Below the pieces are notes generated by a model, which was given only the letters and a program-made list of their open reading frames with translations, made no database searches and had not been told where the DNA came from. Position numbers and translations under genes: made by a program. A DNA stretch of 64,000 nucleotides, from positions 62,001 through 126,000 of the forward strand of contig DIGJ01000018.1 in the NCBI GenBank assembly GCA_002419585.1, given 5' to 3'. Of this stretch, positions 1 through 7,583 are shown in pieces (within the stretch, counting starts at the first letter, position 1; every line of letters starts with the position of its first letter). This DNA is from Lachnoclostridium sp. UBA5725 (GTDB lineage: Bacteria; Bacillota; Clostridia; Lachnospirales; Lachnospiraceae).

Positions 1-1658
1 CATGTTTCCTCGTTCGTGATGGACAAATGAAAGGTGAGCACATTCATATTTTAGAAGAATTAAAACTTCCAGGTGGTGCCTGCGACGGTATCAATGATCC
101 ACAAAAAGGGTTCGTCATTCGTGGTGGCCGTGAAATGGAAAATCACTTTGAATGCTTATGGGATTTGTTCCGTTCCATTCCATCGATCGAAACAGATGGC
201 GCTTCCGTTCTTGACGAATACTATTGGCTCAATAAGCACGATCCGAACTATTCCTTGATGAGAGCCACTGAAAAACGCGGAAAAGATGCTCATACGGATG
301 GCAAATTTGGACTTTCCAATAAAGCCTCAATGGAACTCATGAAATTATTCTTTATGAAGGATGAAGATCTTTATGACAAGAGAATCGATGAAATTTTCAC
401 CGACGAAGTATTCTCTTCCAACTTCTGGCTCTACTGGCGTACCATGTTCGCATTTGAAAACTGGCACAGTGCATTGGAAATGAAATTGTACATCCAACGT
501 TTTATTCATCATATTGGAGGACTGCCTGATTTTAAAGCATTAAAATTCACAAAATACAATCAATATGATTCTCTTATCCTTCCAATGGTAAAATATTTAG
601 AGGACCATGGCGTTCACTTCCAATACGATACCATGGTAACCAATGTTATCTTCGATATTAAAAAAGACAAAAAAGTAGCAAAACAAATTATTTGCCTACA
701 TAATGGAAAAGAAGAAAAAATTGATTTAATCGAAGATGACTTAGTATTTGTAACCAACGGAAGCTGTACCGAAAATGCAACCCTTGGTGATCAAGATCAT
801 GCACCAGAATTCAAAATAGAACATGGCGGTTGCTGGGATCTTTGGAGAAATATTGCAGCACAGGATCCATCCTTTGGACATCCTGACAAATTCTGTACCG
901 ATACCAAGGCTACCAACTGGGAATCTGCTACTGTTACAACGCTTGATGACCGAATTCCAAAATACATTGAAAAGATCTGTAAACGTGATCCATTCAGCGG
1001 TAAAGTCGTTACTGGTGGTATCATTACTGCAAAAGACTCTAGCTGGTTATTAAGCTATACCTTAAATCGTCAACCACACTTTAAAGATCAGCCAAAAGAT
1101 CAGCTTGTTGTCTGGGTATATGGACTCTTCACAGACGTACCTGGCGATTATATTAAAAAACCAATGAAAGAATGTACCGGAGTCGAGATTACCGAAGAAT
1201 GGCTCTATCATATGGGCGTTCCTGAATCTGAAATTCACGATATGGCAACAAAATCTGCACGTGCTATCCCTTGTATGATGCCTTATATTACCGCATTTTT
1301 CATGCCAAGAACAAAAGGTGACCGTCCTGACGTTGTACCAAAAGGCTGTGTAAACTTCGCATTCCTTGGTCAGTTCGCAGAAACGGTACGTGATACCGTA
1401 TTTACAACAGAATACTCCGTTCGTACTGCTATGGAAGCGGTATATACACTTCTTGATGTAGACCGTGGTGTTCCAGAAGTATTTGGTTCCTGCTATGATG
1501 TTCGTGTCTTATTGGATTCTACCGTAAAGATGATGGATGGAAAAAAACCAATTGATATGAAGCTTCCATTCTTAGCTGGACTTGCGAGTAAAAAGGCTTT
1601 GAAGAAAATTAAAGGTACTGTGATCGAGGAAGTTTTAGAACGGTATCATGTAATTTAA
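1..1658 (+). CDS. ohyA: Oleate hydratase, 5' end cut off by window
   Basis: FAD-dependent myosin-cross-reactive-antigen family; adds water to the cis-9 double bond of unsaturated fatty acids such as oleate to give 10-hydroxy acids, usually taken as detoxification of host or dietary fatty acids. The reading frame is open from base 3 (residues CFLVRDGQ) into the first ATG at 27, so that ATG is internal and the N-terminal dinucleotide-binding GxGxxG lies outside the window. Seen here are the family blocks LPGGACDG and GFVIRGGREMENHFECLWD near the start, then the long conserved body (543 residues from base 27; the family is roughly 560-600). No break or frameshift is visible. It runs alone on the plus strand, followed by a repeat element with a strong hairpin. 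Identity is secure. Confidence 0.95.
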   Translation, partial: CFLVRDGQMKGEHIHILEELKLPGGACDGINDPQKGFVIRGGREMENHFECLWDLFRSIPSIETDGASVLDEYYWLNKHDPNYSLMRATEKRGKDAHTDGKFGLSNKASMELMKLFFMKDEDLYDKRIDEIFTDEVFSSNFWLYWRTMFAFENWHSALEMKLYIQRFIHHIGGLPDFKALKFTKYNQYDSLILPMVKYLEDHGVHFQYDTMVTNVIFDIKKDKKVAKQIICLHNGKEEKIDLIEDDLVFVTNGSCTENATLGDQDHAPEFKIEHGGCWDLWRNIAAQDPSFGHPDKFCTDTKATNWESATVTTLDDRIPKYIEKICKRDPFSGKVVTGGIITAKDSSWLLSYTLNRQPHFKDQPKDQLVVWVYGLFTDVPGDYIKKPMKECTGVEITEEWLYHMGVPESEIHDMATKSARAIPCMMPYITAFFMPRTKGDRPDVVPKGCVNFAFLGQFAETVRDTVFTTEYSVRTAMEAVYTLLDVDRGVPEVFGSCYDVRVLLDSTVKMMDGKKPIDMKLPFLAGLASKKALKKIKGTVIEEVLERYHVI

Positions 1659-1662
1659 ATAT

Positions 1663-1840
1663 GGGTTAATGAAGGACGGACGCGAGTCTTTTTTGAGGAG
1701 TGACGCTATAAAAGGCTGAGCATTTTAGACTTACTACAATTTACACGGCTCCCCTGCTGGGATTTTATATCAATCGTATAAGCATTCCACGTAACCTCTG
1801 AACATCGAAAATCGACTCTTAAGGGAGTCGATTTTCGATA
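1663..1840 (+). repeat. Intergenic repeat family, copy A (full length)
   Basis: About 178 bp that recur at 5107-5265 (minus strand), in part at 5001-5101 and in part at 41566-41658. Shared blocks in order: GGACGGACGCGAGTC, GAGGAGTGACGC, GGCTGAGCA, ACAATTTACACGGCTCCC, GGATTTTATATCA, then a terminal hairpin. Here the hairpin is a perfect 15-bp stem (1804-1818 with 1825-1839). GACGCGAGTC can fold as a short stem with a GCGA (GNRA) tetraloop; the 41.6-kb copy has GCAA instead, also GNRA. The hairpin probably terminates oleate hydratase transcription. No ORF is evident. Function unknown: a structured RNA or a non-autonomous mobile repeat are both possible. Confidence 0.75.
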
Positions 1841-2289
1841 GAGTTTACGTTTAATAAATATTTCATTTCTATTGCAGATATGCGGTTTTCTTTTTGTAAT
1901 CTTTTTATATCTATAAAACCAATCTTATGGTAACACTCTATTGCTCTGGTATTGTTTTCTCTTACACGCAACTGTATTTCTTTTATATTAAGCTGTTCGG
2001 CTTCTTGGATAATCATTTTAATAGACTGAAATCCGATTCCCTTATTTCGATATTCCTCGTAAGCGATAAATACACCTAGTGTAGCATGGTCATCATCAGC
2101 ATCTTTCTTCTCAAGCCATACACTTCCTATATATTTTTCATCCTGTTTTATATAATACCATATTAAGTTATACGCATTCTGACACGGGTATATTCTCGAC
2201 TGGTATTGAGATAAGTCAATACTAAAAACAGCTTCAAATTGCTTGTAAATCTCTTTGTTATTATCACACACTACTTCAAAATTCAACAT
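1819..2289 (-). CDS. GNAT-family N-acetyltransferase
   Basis: Predicted acyl-CoA N-acetyltransferase of 156 residues, substrate unknown. The acetyl-CoA-binding segment is visible as HATLGVFIAYEEYRNKGIG followed by a helix, and the C-terminal beta strand region as LRVRENNTRAIECYHKIGF, both typical of the RimI-like fold. I choose the ATG at 2289 because GGGGG lies 6 nt upstream; the TTG two codons earlier touches that ribosome-binding site. The last codons and the stop lie inside the terminal hairpin of repeat copy A, so the repeat supplies the C-terminus. A broken copy of the middle of this gene sits at 3361-3466. Confidence 0.85.
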   Translation of the reverse strand: MLNFEVVCDNNKEIYKQFEAVFSIDLSQYQSRIYPCQNAYNLIWYYIKQDEKYIGSVWLEKKDADDDHATLGVFIAYEEYRNKGIGFQSIKMIIQEAEQLNIKEIQLRVRENNTRAIECYHKIGFIDIKRLQKENRISAIEMKYLLNVNSIENRLP

Positions 2290-2343
2290 AGGCAACCCCC
2301 AAAATATAAATAATCATTATCTTGCGTATTGATTACCATTAAT

Positions 2344-2694
2344 TTATATAATTGCATCCGTCTTTGTATAGCCTTCAAGAGATCCGGCTTTTACCTGAAT
2401 ACATGCAAAGCTGATTGCACTATCATCTGAAGCAAAGAACTGTCTTTTTCCTTCTGGTGCGATACGAATCCAATCGCCGGCTGTAAGTGCAATTTCTTCG
2501 CCATCTACAACTACTTTTCCATTGCCTGATAAAACGACATAAATTTCTTCATTTTGCTTATGTGAATGAACAAATGGAACACTTGCTCCTGCTGGTAAAT
2601 TATTAATGCTTACCTCTGCACCTGTTAAGCCAATCTGATCATGAAGTTCTACTCTTGCATCACTAGGTACACTGATTTTACTAAAATTACTCAT
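2344..2694 (-). CDS. Small cupin-domain protein
   Basis: 116-residue single-domain cupin. The metal-binding motif HSHKQNEEIYVVLSG (H-x-H-x5-E) is followed by the second motif region around APEGKRQFFASDD; GNGKVVVDGEE forms the turn between strands. Cytoplasmic (no signal sequence). The start is the ATG at 2694, 8 nt after GGAGG; the longer frame to 2778 runs through the promoter and is rejected. Substrate unknown: small cupins of this shape include isomerases and redox-linked enzymes. It has its own promoter with an operator shared with the neighbouring Rrf2 gene, so it is the likely regulated target of that repressor. Confidence 0.85.
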   Translation of the reverse strand: MSNFSKISVPSDARVELHDQIGLTGAEVSINNLPAGASVPFVHSHKQNEEIYVVLSGNGKVVVDGEEIALTAGDWIRIAPEGKRQFFASDDSAISFACIQVKAGSLEGYTKTDAII

Positions 2695-2722
2695 ATTGAT
2701 AACCTCCGGTTTAAATTGTATA

Positions 2723-2778
2723 GTTGTATCATTTATTGTTACAACATGTATGGTATCATTTTTTCGTTGTAATGTCAA
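2723..2778 (-). promoter_or_regulatory. Cupin promoter with Rrf2-type operator
   Basis: On the minus strand: -35 TTGACA (2773-2778), 17-bp spacer, -10 TACCAT (2750-2755). An inverted repeat GTTGTA-N11-TACAAC (2723-2745) covers the expected transcription start. The same arrangement, ATTGTA-N11-TACAAC, sits on the promoter of the adjacent Rrf2 gene. Its position over +1 suggests repression. Confidence 0.7.
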
Positions 2779-2836
2779 TGGTTACATCTATATTTTTGTT
2801 TAAAAATACCCCATCTTTTTCCAGACAGGGTTCTTT

Positions 2837-3280
2837 CTAATTTTGTTCTTCTTTTATTAATTGTTTTGTTTCTTCCAGTATATCAGATAGTGTTGTCTTC
2901 TTCATTTCATTTTCAAAAGCTTCTTGCATCTTAATCAACTTATTATCCAATACCGCATGAATATTCCTACCTACCGGACATTGCGTGTTAGGATCTTCGT
3001 GAAAATGAAATAAATCTCCACTCTCTACACAATCTACTGCACGATATATCTCTAACAAAGTAATCTGTGAAGGTTCTTTCTTTAATGAAGCACCACCACT
3101 TCCTCTTATTACATCAATCAAATCAGCGGCTTTCAGTTGTTGTATAATTCTGCGGATTACCACAGGATTCGTGTGAACACTCGATGCCAGCAAATCACTG
3201 GTAGTTTTATACTCATCCTTAAAAACATCGATTGCTGTAAGCACATGAATTGCTATTGTAAATCGACTTGATATTTGCAT
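2837..3280 (-). CDS. Rrf2-family transcriptional regulator
   Basis: 147-residue winged-helix repressor of the Rrf2 family (YwnA-like branch by general appearance). N-terminal helix-turn-helix: FTIAIHVLTAI ... TTSDLLASSVHTNPVVIRRIIQQL, then the wing DVIRGSGGASL. Two cysteines follow (CVESGD near residue 90 and TQCPVG near 105), compatible with thiol-redox or electrophile sensing; the three-Cys Fe-S cluster set of IscR is not present. ATG at 3280 follows AAGGA. It reads toward the cupin gene, and both promoters carry the same dyad, so autoregulation plus cupin control is the simplest model. Confidence 0.9.
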   Translation of the reverse strand: MQISSRFTIAIHVLTAIDVFKDEYKTTSDLLASSVHTNPVVIRRIIQQLKAADLIDVIRGSGGASLKKEPSQITLLEIYRAVDCVESGDLFHFHEDPNTQCPVGRNIHAVLDNKLIKMQEAFENEMKKTTLSDILEETKQLIKEEQN

Positions 3281-3310
3281 AATTGCACATCCTTCTCAAT
3301 TGATAACTAT

Positions 3311-3349
3311 ATTTTAGCATTTATATGTTGTACGGTCAATTGTTACAAT
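3311..3349 (-). promoter_or_regulatory. Rrf2-gene promoter with shared operator
   Basis: On the minus strand: -35 TTGACC (3334-3339), 17-bp spacer, -10 TAAAAT (3311-3316). The dyad ATTGTA-N11-TACAAC (3327-3349 read on the minus strand) overlaps the -35 element. It matches the cupin-promoter dyad in both half sites, in spacing and in the internal ACAAT. Confidence 0.65.
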
Positions 3350-3360
3350 GTTCGTAGCTT

Positions 3361-3466
3361 GGTCGTCATTAACATCACTCTTCTCAAGCCAAACACTTCC
3401 GCATATTTTTCATCCTGTTTTATATAATACCATATTAAGTTATAAGTATTCTGATATGGGTATGTT
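3361..3466 (-). pseudogene. Broken partial copy of the GNAT gene
   Basis: About 106 bp closely match the middle of the acetyltransferase gene (2095-2200), same strand. Translation gives the same core, YNLIWYYIKQDEKY, then a one-base deletion shifts the frame. There is no start, acetyl-CoA motif or C-terminus. It looks like a relic of a duplication of the 1.8-3.3 kb segment, or of a replaced allele. Confidence 0.75.
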
Positions 3467-3630
3467 CATAATCTTAGCTTACGTTTCACTTACAATCAAT
3501 AACACTAATATCCATAATAGTATAGCATAATATCAGGGAGCCACATTTCATTGATTTATGTTCACCTTAACATTTTGTATATTATTTTTTATTCCGCAGA
3601 CACTACTAAAAAGTGAAAGGAGCATCAATT

Positions 3631-3810
3631 TTGAATAACAAAAATATATCTTATAAAAAACCGAGAAAAGCTGCAGATAATAATGAAAATAATAAAAATG
3701 TTATCCATACAGAAGATCATCGTTCGAATAGCACATCAAAAATCGATTATAATGACCCATTTTATACTCCTCCCGGTGAAGGCCCTGCTCCTAGAATTAC
3801 ATCTAATTAA
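3631..3810 (+). CDS. Small charged orphan protein with Pro/Gly-rich tail
   Basis: 59 residues from TTG at 3631, chosen because GGAG lies 8 nt upstream; the GTG at 3613 has no ribosome-binding site. Lys/Asn-rich first half, no membrane segment or signal peptide, and a tail DPFYTPPGEGPAPR. Not recognised. The 51-residue peptide at 41380-41535 also starts with a short Lys/Asn-rich head (MDNKE versus MNNKN) and ends in a Gly-Pro tail (RKDGPGGE), so the two may be distant relatives. A rho-independent terminator follows, which supports it as a real transcription unit. Confidence 0.5.
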   Translation: MNNKNISYKKPRKAADNNENNKNVIHTEDHRSNSTSKIDYNDPFYTPPGEGPAPRITSN

Positions 3811-3836
3811 GTATCGTTCGATGGAACAAATAACTT

Positions 3837-3863
3837 GGCTCTAGCTTTTGTTAGAGCCTTTTC
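3837..3863 (+). terminator. Rho-independent terminator
   Basis: Stem GGCTCTA / TAGAGCC with an 8-nt loop, followed by TTTTC. It ends the small-protein transcript. Confidence 0.75.
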
Positions 3864-3887
3864 TTGCAAAGTTGATTCCCTTTTATT

Positions 3888-4274
3888 CTAGAAGAGTTTT
3901 TCTATTTCATTCATTAATACATCTGCATCGCAGATAGTATAAGTATTTCTACCATTATTATAATATCCCCAGTTATTTCCTAATAGTATCTGAACAAAAT
4001 TTCCATCTATAATACCAATAATTTCAATTTTTAAATCTTCTGGCGAATATGTTTGTTGTCCAATTGGAAATTTATCACGCGAATAACTTGTCAGTATATC
4101 ATTTAAATCAGCCTTGTTAATTTGATTTGTTATATCTTCTCCGTTATATCTTACGAAACCAATTGAAAACTTTGTAGTATCCTTAATTAATGGTGTAGAT
4201 TTTAAATAAAATGATACAATTACAACAATACTAACAAAAATAACCCCATAAAATATCTTATTCCTATTTTTCAT
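3888..4274 (-). CDS. Hypothetical membrane-anchored or secreted protein
   Basis: 128 residues. Residues 1-25 form a short basic start and one hydrophobic segment (FYGVIFVSIVVIVSFYL), a signal anchor. The rest is soluble and outside the membrane, with no recognised motif; it contains the phrases SIGFVRYNGEDIT and NFVQILLGNNWGYYNNG. No cysteine pair or lipobox. ATG at 4274 is preceded by GGGAG. Monocistronic. Family unknown. Confidence 0.6.
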   Translation of the reverse strand: MKNRNKIFYGVIFVSIVVIVSFYLKSTPLIKDTTKFSIGFVRYNGEDITNQINKADLNDILTSYSRDKFPIGQQTYSPEDLKIEIIGIIDGNFVQILLGNNWGYYNNGRNTYTICDADVLMNEIEKLF

Positions 4275-4613
4275 TATGCTTTCTCCCGAGATCGCAAATT
4301 CAAATTTGTCTTATTTGAATATATAAGTATTCCATATTTATTATCCAACTATCAATATTAATTTGTCAAGGTTCAATAACTTATTCTAATTTCCAGCACT
4401 TTATTTTTTCAGTGGGTATAGTATTATATAATCATAAGCAAAACATCAACCATCATGATGTCTTAGCTATACTTCTTAAATTTTTTTCAAACTCCCCTCA
4501 TAAGATGCTGCCGAATGGTGGCATCTTTGTTTTCATTCTATTTGCTTTTATTTGACACTTCCCATAAATACGCCTACAATAGATTTAATAAACGAATTTG
4601 AAGGGGGAATATA
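4275..4613. other. AT-rich intergenic stretch, no gene seen
   Basis: No convincing ORF. It holds the upstream region of the minus-strand gene ending at 3888, a small dyad near 4443-4463 (ACATCA / TGATGT) and an orphan terminator-like hairpin at 4502-4535. Confidence 0.5.
4502..4535 (+). terminator. Orphan terminator-like hairpin
   Basis: AAGATGC / GCATCTT stem with an inner CC/GG extension around GAAT, followed by a TTTGTTTTC run on the plus strand. No annotated plus-strand gene precedes it within 600 bp, so it may end a short untranslated transcript or be a relic. Confidence 0.5.
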
Positions 4614-4823
4614 ATGGGAGGTATCTTAATTGTTTTAGGCATAATTTTTATTTTTGTTTTTATTCCTCTAATTATTCAATATTTTATAACTTTAAATCAG
4701 CCCCCGGAGGATTTTTCTATTTTGAAGTATTTTACAATCAATAGATTAGTTAACATGGTTGTTAAAAATATTGTTGCAATAATACTTTTAATAATTTTAT
4801 TTATTATAAAATTAAGAAGTTAG
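4614..4823 (+). CDS. Small two-helix membrane protein
   Basis: 69 residues from ATG with GGGGG 7-8 nt upstream. Two hydrophobic helices (about residues 3-26 and 47-66) are joined by a short loop containing NQPPEDFSILKYF. No known family recognised. The strong ribosome-binding site and clean boundaries argue that it is expressed. Confidence 0.6.
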   Translation: MGGILIVLGIIFIFVFIPLIIQYFITLNQPPEDFSILKYFTINRLVNMVVKNIVAIILLIILFIIKLRS

Positions 4824-4999
4824 CACTTTTTTAAATTTTAACTTCTATCTTGTTACCTCCTACTCTGCATTTTCAGGCATGAGTGCAATTTCTTCCTACA
4901 TGATTTCATTCAATACCTGGATGCTATCAATGTTCACCGCTGATACCTGTAAATTTGCATATAAAACCCAGCGAGTCCACATTTTAAAGTCAGCCATGA

Positions 5000-5265
5000 A
5001 GGGCTGAGCTCATAAACTATCGTCCAATTTACACGGCTCCCATGCTAGGATTTTATATCATTTGAGCATATGTAACATAAACTCAATCGAGAAATCGACT
5101 CCCACAGAGTCAATTTCTCGATGTTTTGAGGTTGTGTGGAATGTTTATGCGACTGATATAAAATACTAGCATGGGAGTCGTGTAAATTGTAGAAAGACTA
5201 AATTGCTCAGCCCAACACGGCGTCACACCCCAACAAAGACTCGCGTCCTTCCATCGCAACCCCAG
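5000..5265. repeat. Repeat family, copies B1 and B2 as a large inverted repeat
   Basis: A right-hand copy on the minus strand (5107-5265, full length) faces a partial copy on the plus strand (5001-5101). Each has GGCTGAG, CAATTTACACG, CTCCCATGCTAG and TTTTATATCA in the same order, so the pair forms an imperfect palindrome of more than 200 bp. At the centre, 5086-5101 pairs with 5107-5122 (16 bp, one mismatch). It fills the gap between the small membrane protein and the end of the MutS2-like gene and probably terminates the latter. The rest of the 4824-5268 gap shows nothing recognisable. Confidence 0.75.
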
Positions 5266-5268
5266 AGT

Positions 5269-7173
5269 TTATTCACATGTGACACTTACCCCCTCCACAT
5301 ACTTTCGATCCATCTGATGTCTTGCCTTCCGGTTTTCCACACTATCAAAGATTATCGAGAAATCATAATCCTCCGGATAAAGCTCAGTCGCTGCCACATG
5401 TAGCTTAATTCGTTTGTGATTGATCCAGATCTTTTTATCTGGCATCTGGATTCGTATCAAACCTTTTTCATTTGCGGTCTCACAGACAATTCCTATCTTT
5501 TTGTCCGGAAATACCATAACGCTATCTCCTAGATGATACTTTTCTGCTTCTGTCTGCTTGTTATGGAGCTCTTTCTTTTTCTGAATCTGCGCATGTCTTT
5601 CATGCAGCAATTCTTCTTGTTTATCGAAAGACAGGGTGTTCTCTGCTTCTTCATTCCCGTAGGCTGCTAGATAAGCGCTCCTTAGCATACTTCCTGGCAT
5701 TCCAAGTTTCTTTGCAATGTAGAAGGCGCAGCTTTCACCAGCTTCACCGATTACGAGCTGATAGAGTGGTTTTAGACTTTCCTTATCAAATGTCATTCTT
5801 GCATTTACCACGCCATCTTCCTTGTCTGCGTATTTTTTCACTTCTGGATAGTGGGTTGTAACTAAATACAGCGCGCCGCTTTTCTTCAATTCTTCTAAAA
5901 TTGAAATTGCAATACCCATTCCTTCCGTTGGATCGGTTCCTGATCCCAGTTCATCCAATACAACCAGACTATCCTTATCTGCCTTATGCAAAATATCGAG
6001 TACATTCATGATATGAGAAGAAAAAGTTGACAGATTTTCAGAAATATTCTGCCCATCTCCAATATCACATAAAAATGCATTGTTCATACAAATATCCGCT
6101 TTTTCACAAGACACATGCAATCCACATTGTGCCATCATACAATTAAGGGCAACTGTTTTTATTGCAACTGTTTTTCCACCAGTATTTGGTCCAGTAATAA
6201 TAATTCCATTTATCCCCTGCCCAATCTCAAAATTAAGGGGTACATTTATTTTTTTATCCATTAATGGATGCCTTCCATTTACCAAGCAGATTTTTCGCTG
6301 CGTGTTCATTTTAGGTTCTACTCCATCGTATTCCATACTTAATTTTCCTTTTGCAAATATGAAATCCAGTTTTTCAATCGTTCTGTTATTTCGATCAAAT
6401 ACATCAAAGGTATCTGCCAACATGCCTGATAACGAATAGAGAATCCTAATTTCTTCATTTTCTTCCTCTAGCTTCAGGTTCTGTAGTTCTTCGTAATATT
6501 TTGCAACGGACTGAGGCTCTATAAATAGTGTATTTCCCGAAGAGGATTTACCAATCACATAACCACTAATACGATTTTTATATTCTGTTTTAACCGGAAG
6601 ACAAATATGACCATTTCTGATGGTACTGAAACTATCTGCCATATACTCCTTATTTGCTCGCATAACAGAATCTGCTTTTTCACGCATTTTTTGCTCTGCC
6701 TGCTCAATGCCACTTCGCAAAGACTTTAATGTTTTTGAAGCAAAATCGTCTACTCTTCCATTTCGGATTTTTACATTTAATTCTTCACGGACTACTTCCA
6801 TGGAATCTAGATTTTCCTCATAATAAGGAAGCCCTATTTCATACTGCTTACATCGATTTAAATAATCTTTTAATCTGGTTACTGCGGTTAATTGGATTGC
6901 TACACTTTCTAGCTGGTCTGCCGTAAGGCAACCACCCTTATTCGCAACTTCAATCAGCTCATCCAATCCTTGCATCGATGTGAGTGGTGGATTTCCGGCT
7001 TTTTCTAGAATAACTCTTGCTTCGCTCGTTTCTCTTAATTTTGCATGCAATTTTATTTCAGACAGATATGGCTTTAAAGACCGAATTTTTTGCTTTGCCT
7101 TATCTGTAAATGCCAAATCTATCATTTTTTCTTTTATTAAGTTAAAATCTAGTGTTTCTTCTATATTCTTCAT
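5269..7173 (-). CDS. MutS2-like ATPase without Smr domain
   Basis: 634-residue MutS-family protein of the MutS2 branch. N-terminal core/lever helices (about 1-280, with GKSSSGNTLFIEP near 208-220), then the ATPase: Walker A GPNTGGKT at 328-335, Walker B LVVLDELGSGTDPTEG near 405, and TTHYPEVKKYA. Full MutS2 is about 780 residues and ends in a Smr nuclease domain; here the chain ends soon after a KOW-like stretch (GDSVMVFPDKKIGIVCE) and a basic tail, with no Smr domain. Lachnospiraceae often carry such a short paralogue beside true MutS2. Possible roles are recombination control or ribosome rescue, as debated for MutS2. It is transcribed from a promoter 360 bp upstream through a structured leader with two terminators. 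Confidence 0.85.
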   Translation of the reverse strand: MKNIEETLDFNLIKEKMIDLAFTDKAKQKIRSLKPYLSEIKLHAKLRETSEARVILEKAGNPPLTSMQGLDELIEVANKGGCLTADQLESVAIQLTAVTRLKDYLNRCKQYEIGLPYYEENLDSMEVVREELNVKIRNGRVDDFASKTLKSLRSGIEQAEQKMREKADSVMRANKEYMADSFSTIRNGHICLPVKTEYKNRISGYVIGKSSSGNTLFIEPQSVAKYYEELQNLKLEEENEEIRILYSLSGMLADTFDVFDRNNRTIEKLDFIFAKGKLSMEYDGVEPKMNTQRKICLVNGRHPLMDKKINVPLNFEIGQGINGIIITGPNTGGKTVAIKTVALNCMMAQCGLHVSCEKADICMNNAFLCDIGDGQNISENLSTFSSHIMNVLDILHKADKDSLVVLDELGSGTDPTEGMGIAISILEELKKSGALYLVTTHYPEVKKYADKEDGVVNARMTFDKESLKPLYQLVIGEAGESCAFYIAKKLGMPGSMLRSAYLAAYGNEEAENTLSFDKQEELLHERHAQIQKKKELHNKQTEAEKYHLGDSVMVFPDKKIGIVCETANEKGLIRIQMPDKKIWINHKRIKLHVAATELYPEDYDFSIIFDSVENRKARHQMDRKYVEGVSVTCE

Positions 7174-7212
7174 TTCTTCATCTCCTATTCAATACTCTAA
7201 CTGCCTTATGAA

Positions 7213-7267
7213 TCAAAAAAAAGACCCTGAAAGCACCTGCCTCTTGGCATACTACTTCCTTGGTCTT
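7213..7267 (-). terminator. Distal leader terminator before the MutS2-like gene
   Basis: Read on the minus strand: outer stem AAGACC / GGTCTT, an internal loop, second stem GGAAG / CTTTC, inner hairpin TGCC-AAGA-GGCA, then a run of eight T. It lies 40 bp before the start codon, so it must be read through or melted for expression. Confidence 0.75.
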
Positions 7268-7293
7268 AAAAGTGTAGACTTAATCCTTTTTGG

Positions 7294-7324
7294 ATAAAAA
7301 AATAGCATGACTCTACAGCCATGC
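7294..7324 (-). terminator. Proximal leader terminator
   Basis: Nine-base-pair stem AGCATGGCT / AGTCATGCT with GTAG loop, followed by seven T on the minus strand. It sits directly after the structured leader region. Confidence 0.8.
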
Positions 7325-7529
7325 TTTCAATAGTCTACTATGATACAGACGTCTATTCGAAGTGTATGAAGCATTTCGTAAGGCAGATACATCGGCATTA
7401 CAAGCCGACAAAAGGGTACGACAATAACAATTGCGTTCACGCAACCATCGCTCCCTTTACAACTATTTAGTTAGCTGCAATCTCCATTACCGGACTCAAC
7501 ATACATTTACCTCTTCTTTTCTAATATAT
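7325..7529 (-). ncRNA. Structured 5' leader, riboswitch-like, class not identified
   Basis: About 200 transcribed but untranslated bases before the MutS2-like gene. Hairpins visible on the minus strand: CAGCTA/TAGTTG; a long arm closed by AAAGGG/CCCTTT with tip TTGCG-TGAA-CGCAA; TCGGC/GCCGA; and a possible closing pair TGTATG (5') with CATACA (3'). Promoter plus compact fold plus terminator is the layout of a transcription-attenuating riboswitch or of a free small RNA. Two short blocks (UCC-N6-GGAGAU, and CAUACA near the 3' end) loosely resemble the Mg2+ M-box, but the core does not align, so no class is assigned. There is no T-box UGGNACCGCG. Confidence 0.55.
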
Positions 7530-7535
7530 ATTTTT

Positions 7536-7564
7536 ATATTATCTTATTTTTGTAGTATTGTCAA
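7536..7564 (-). promoter_or_regulatory. Promoter of the MutS2-like leader
   Basis: Minus strand: TTGACA (7559-7564), 17 bp, TAATAT (7536-7541). Near-consensus sigma-A promoter that places the start near 7529. Confidence 0.75.
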
Positions 7565-7583
7565 TACACGTCGTTCCTATGTA

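Noticed and set aside
7174..7297. Leader region as the start of a longer MutS2-like protein
   Set aside because: It consists of terminator stems with T-runs, and ATG 7173 has a proper GGAG ahead.
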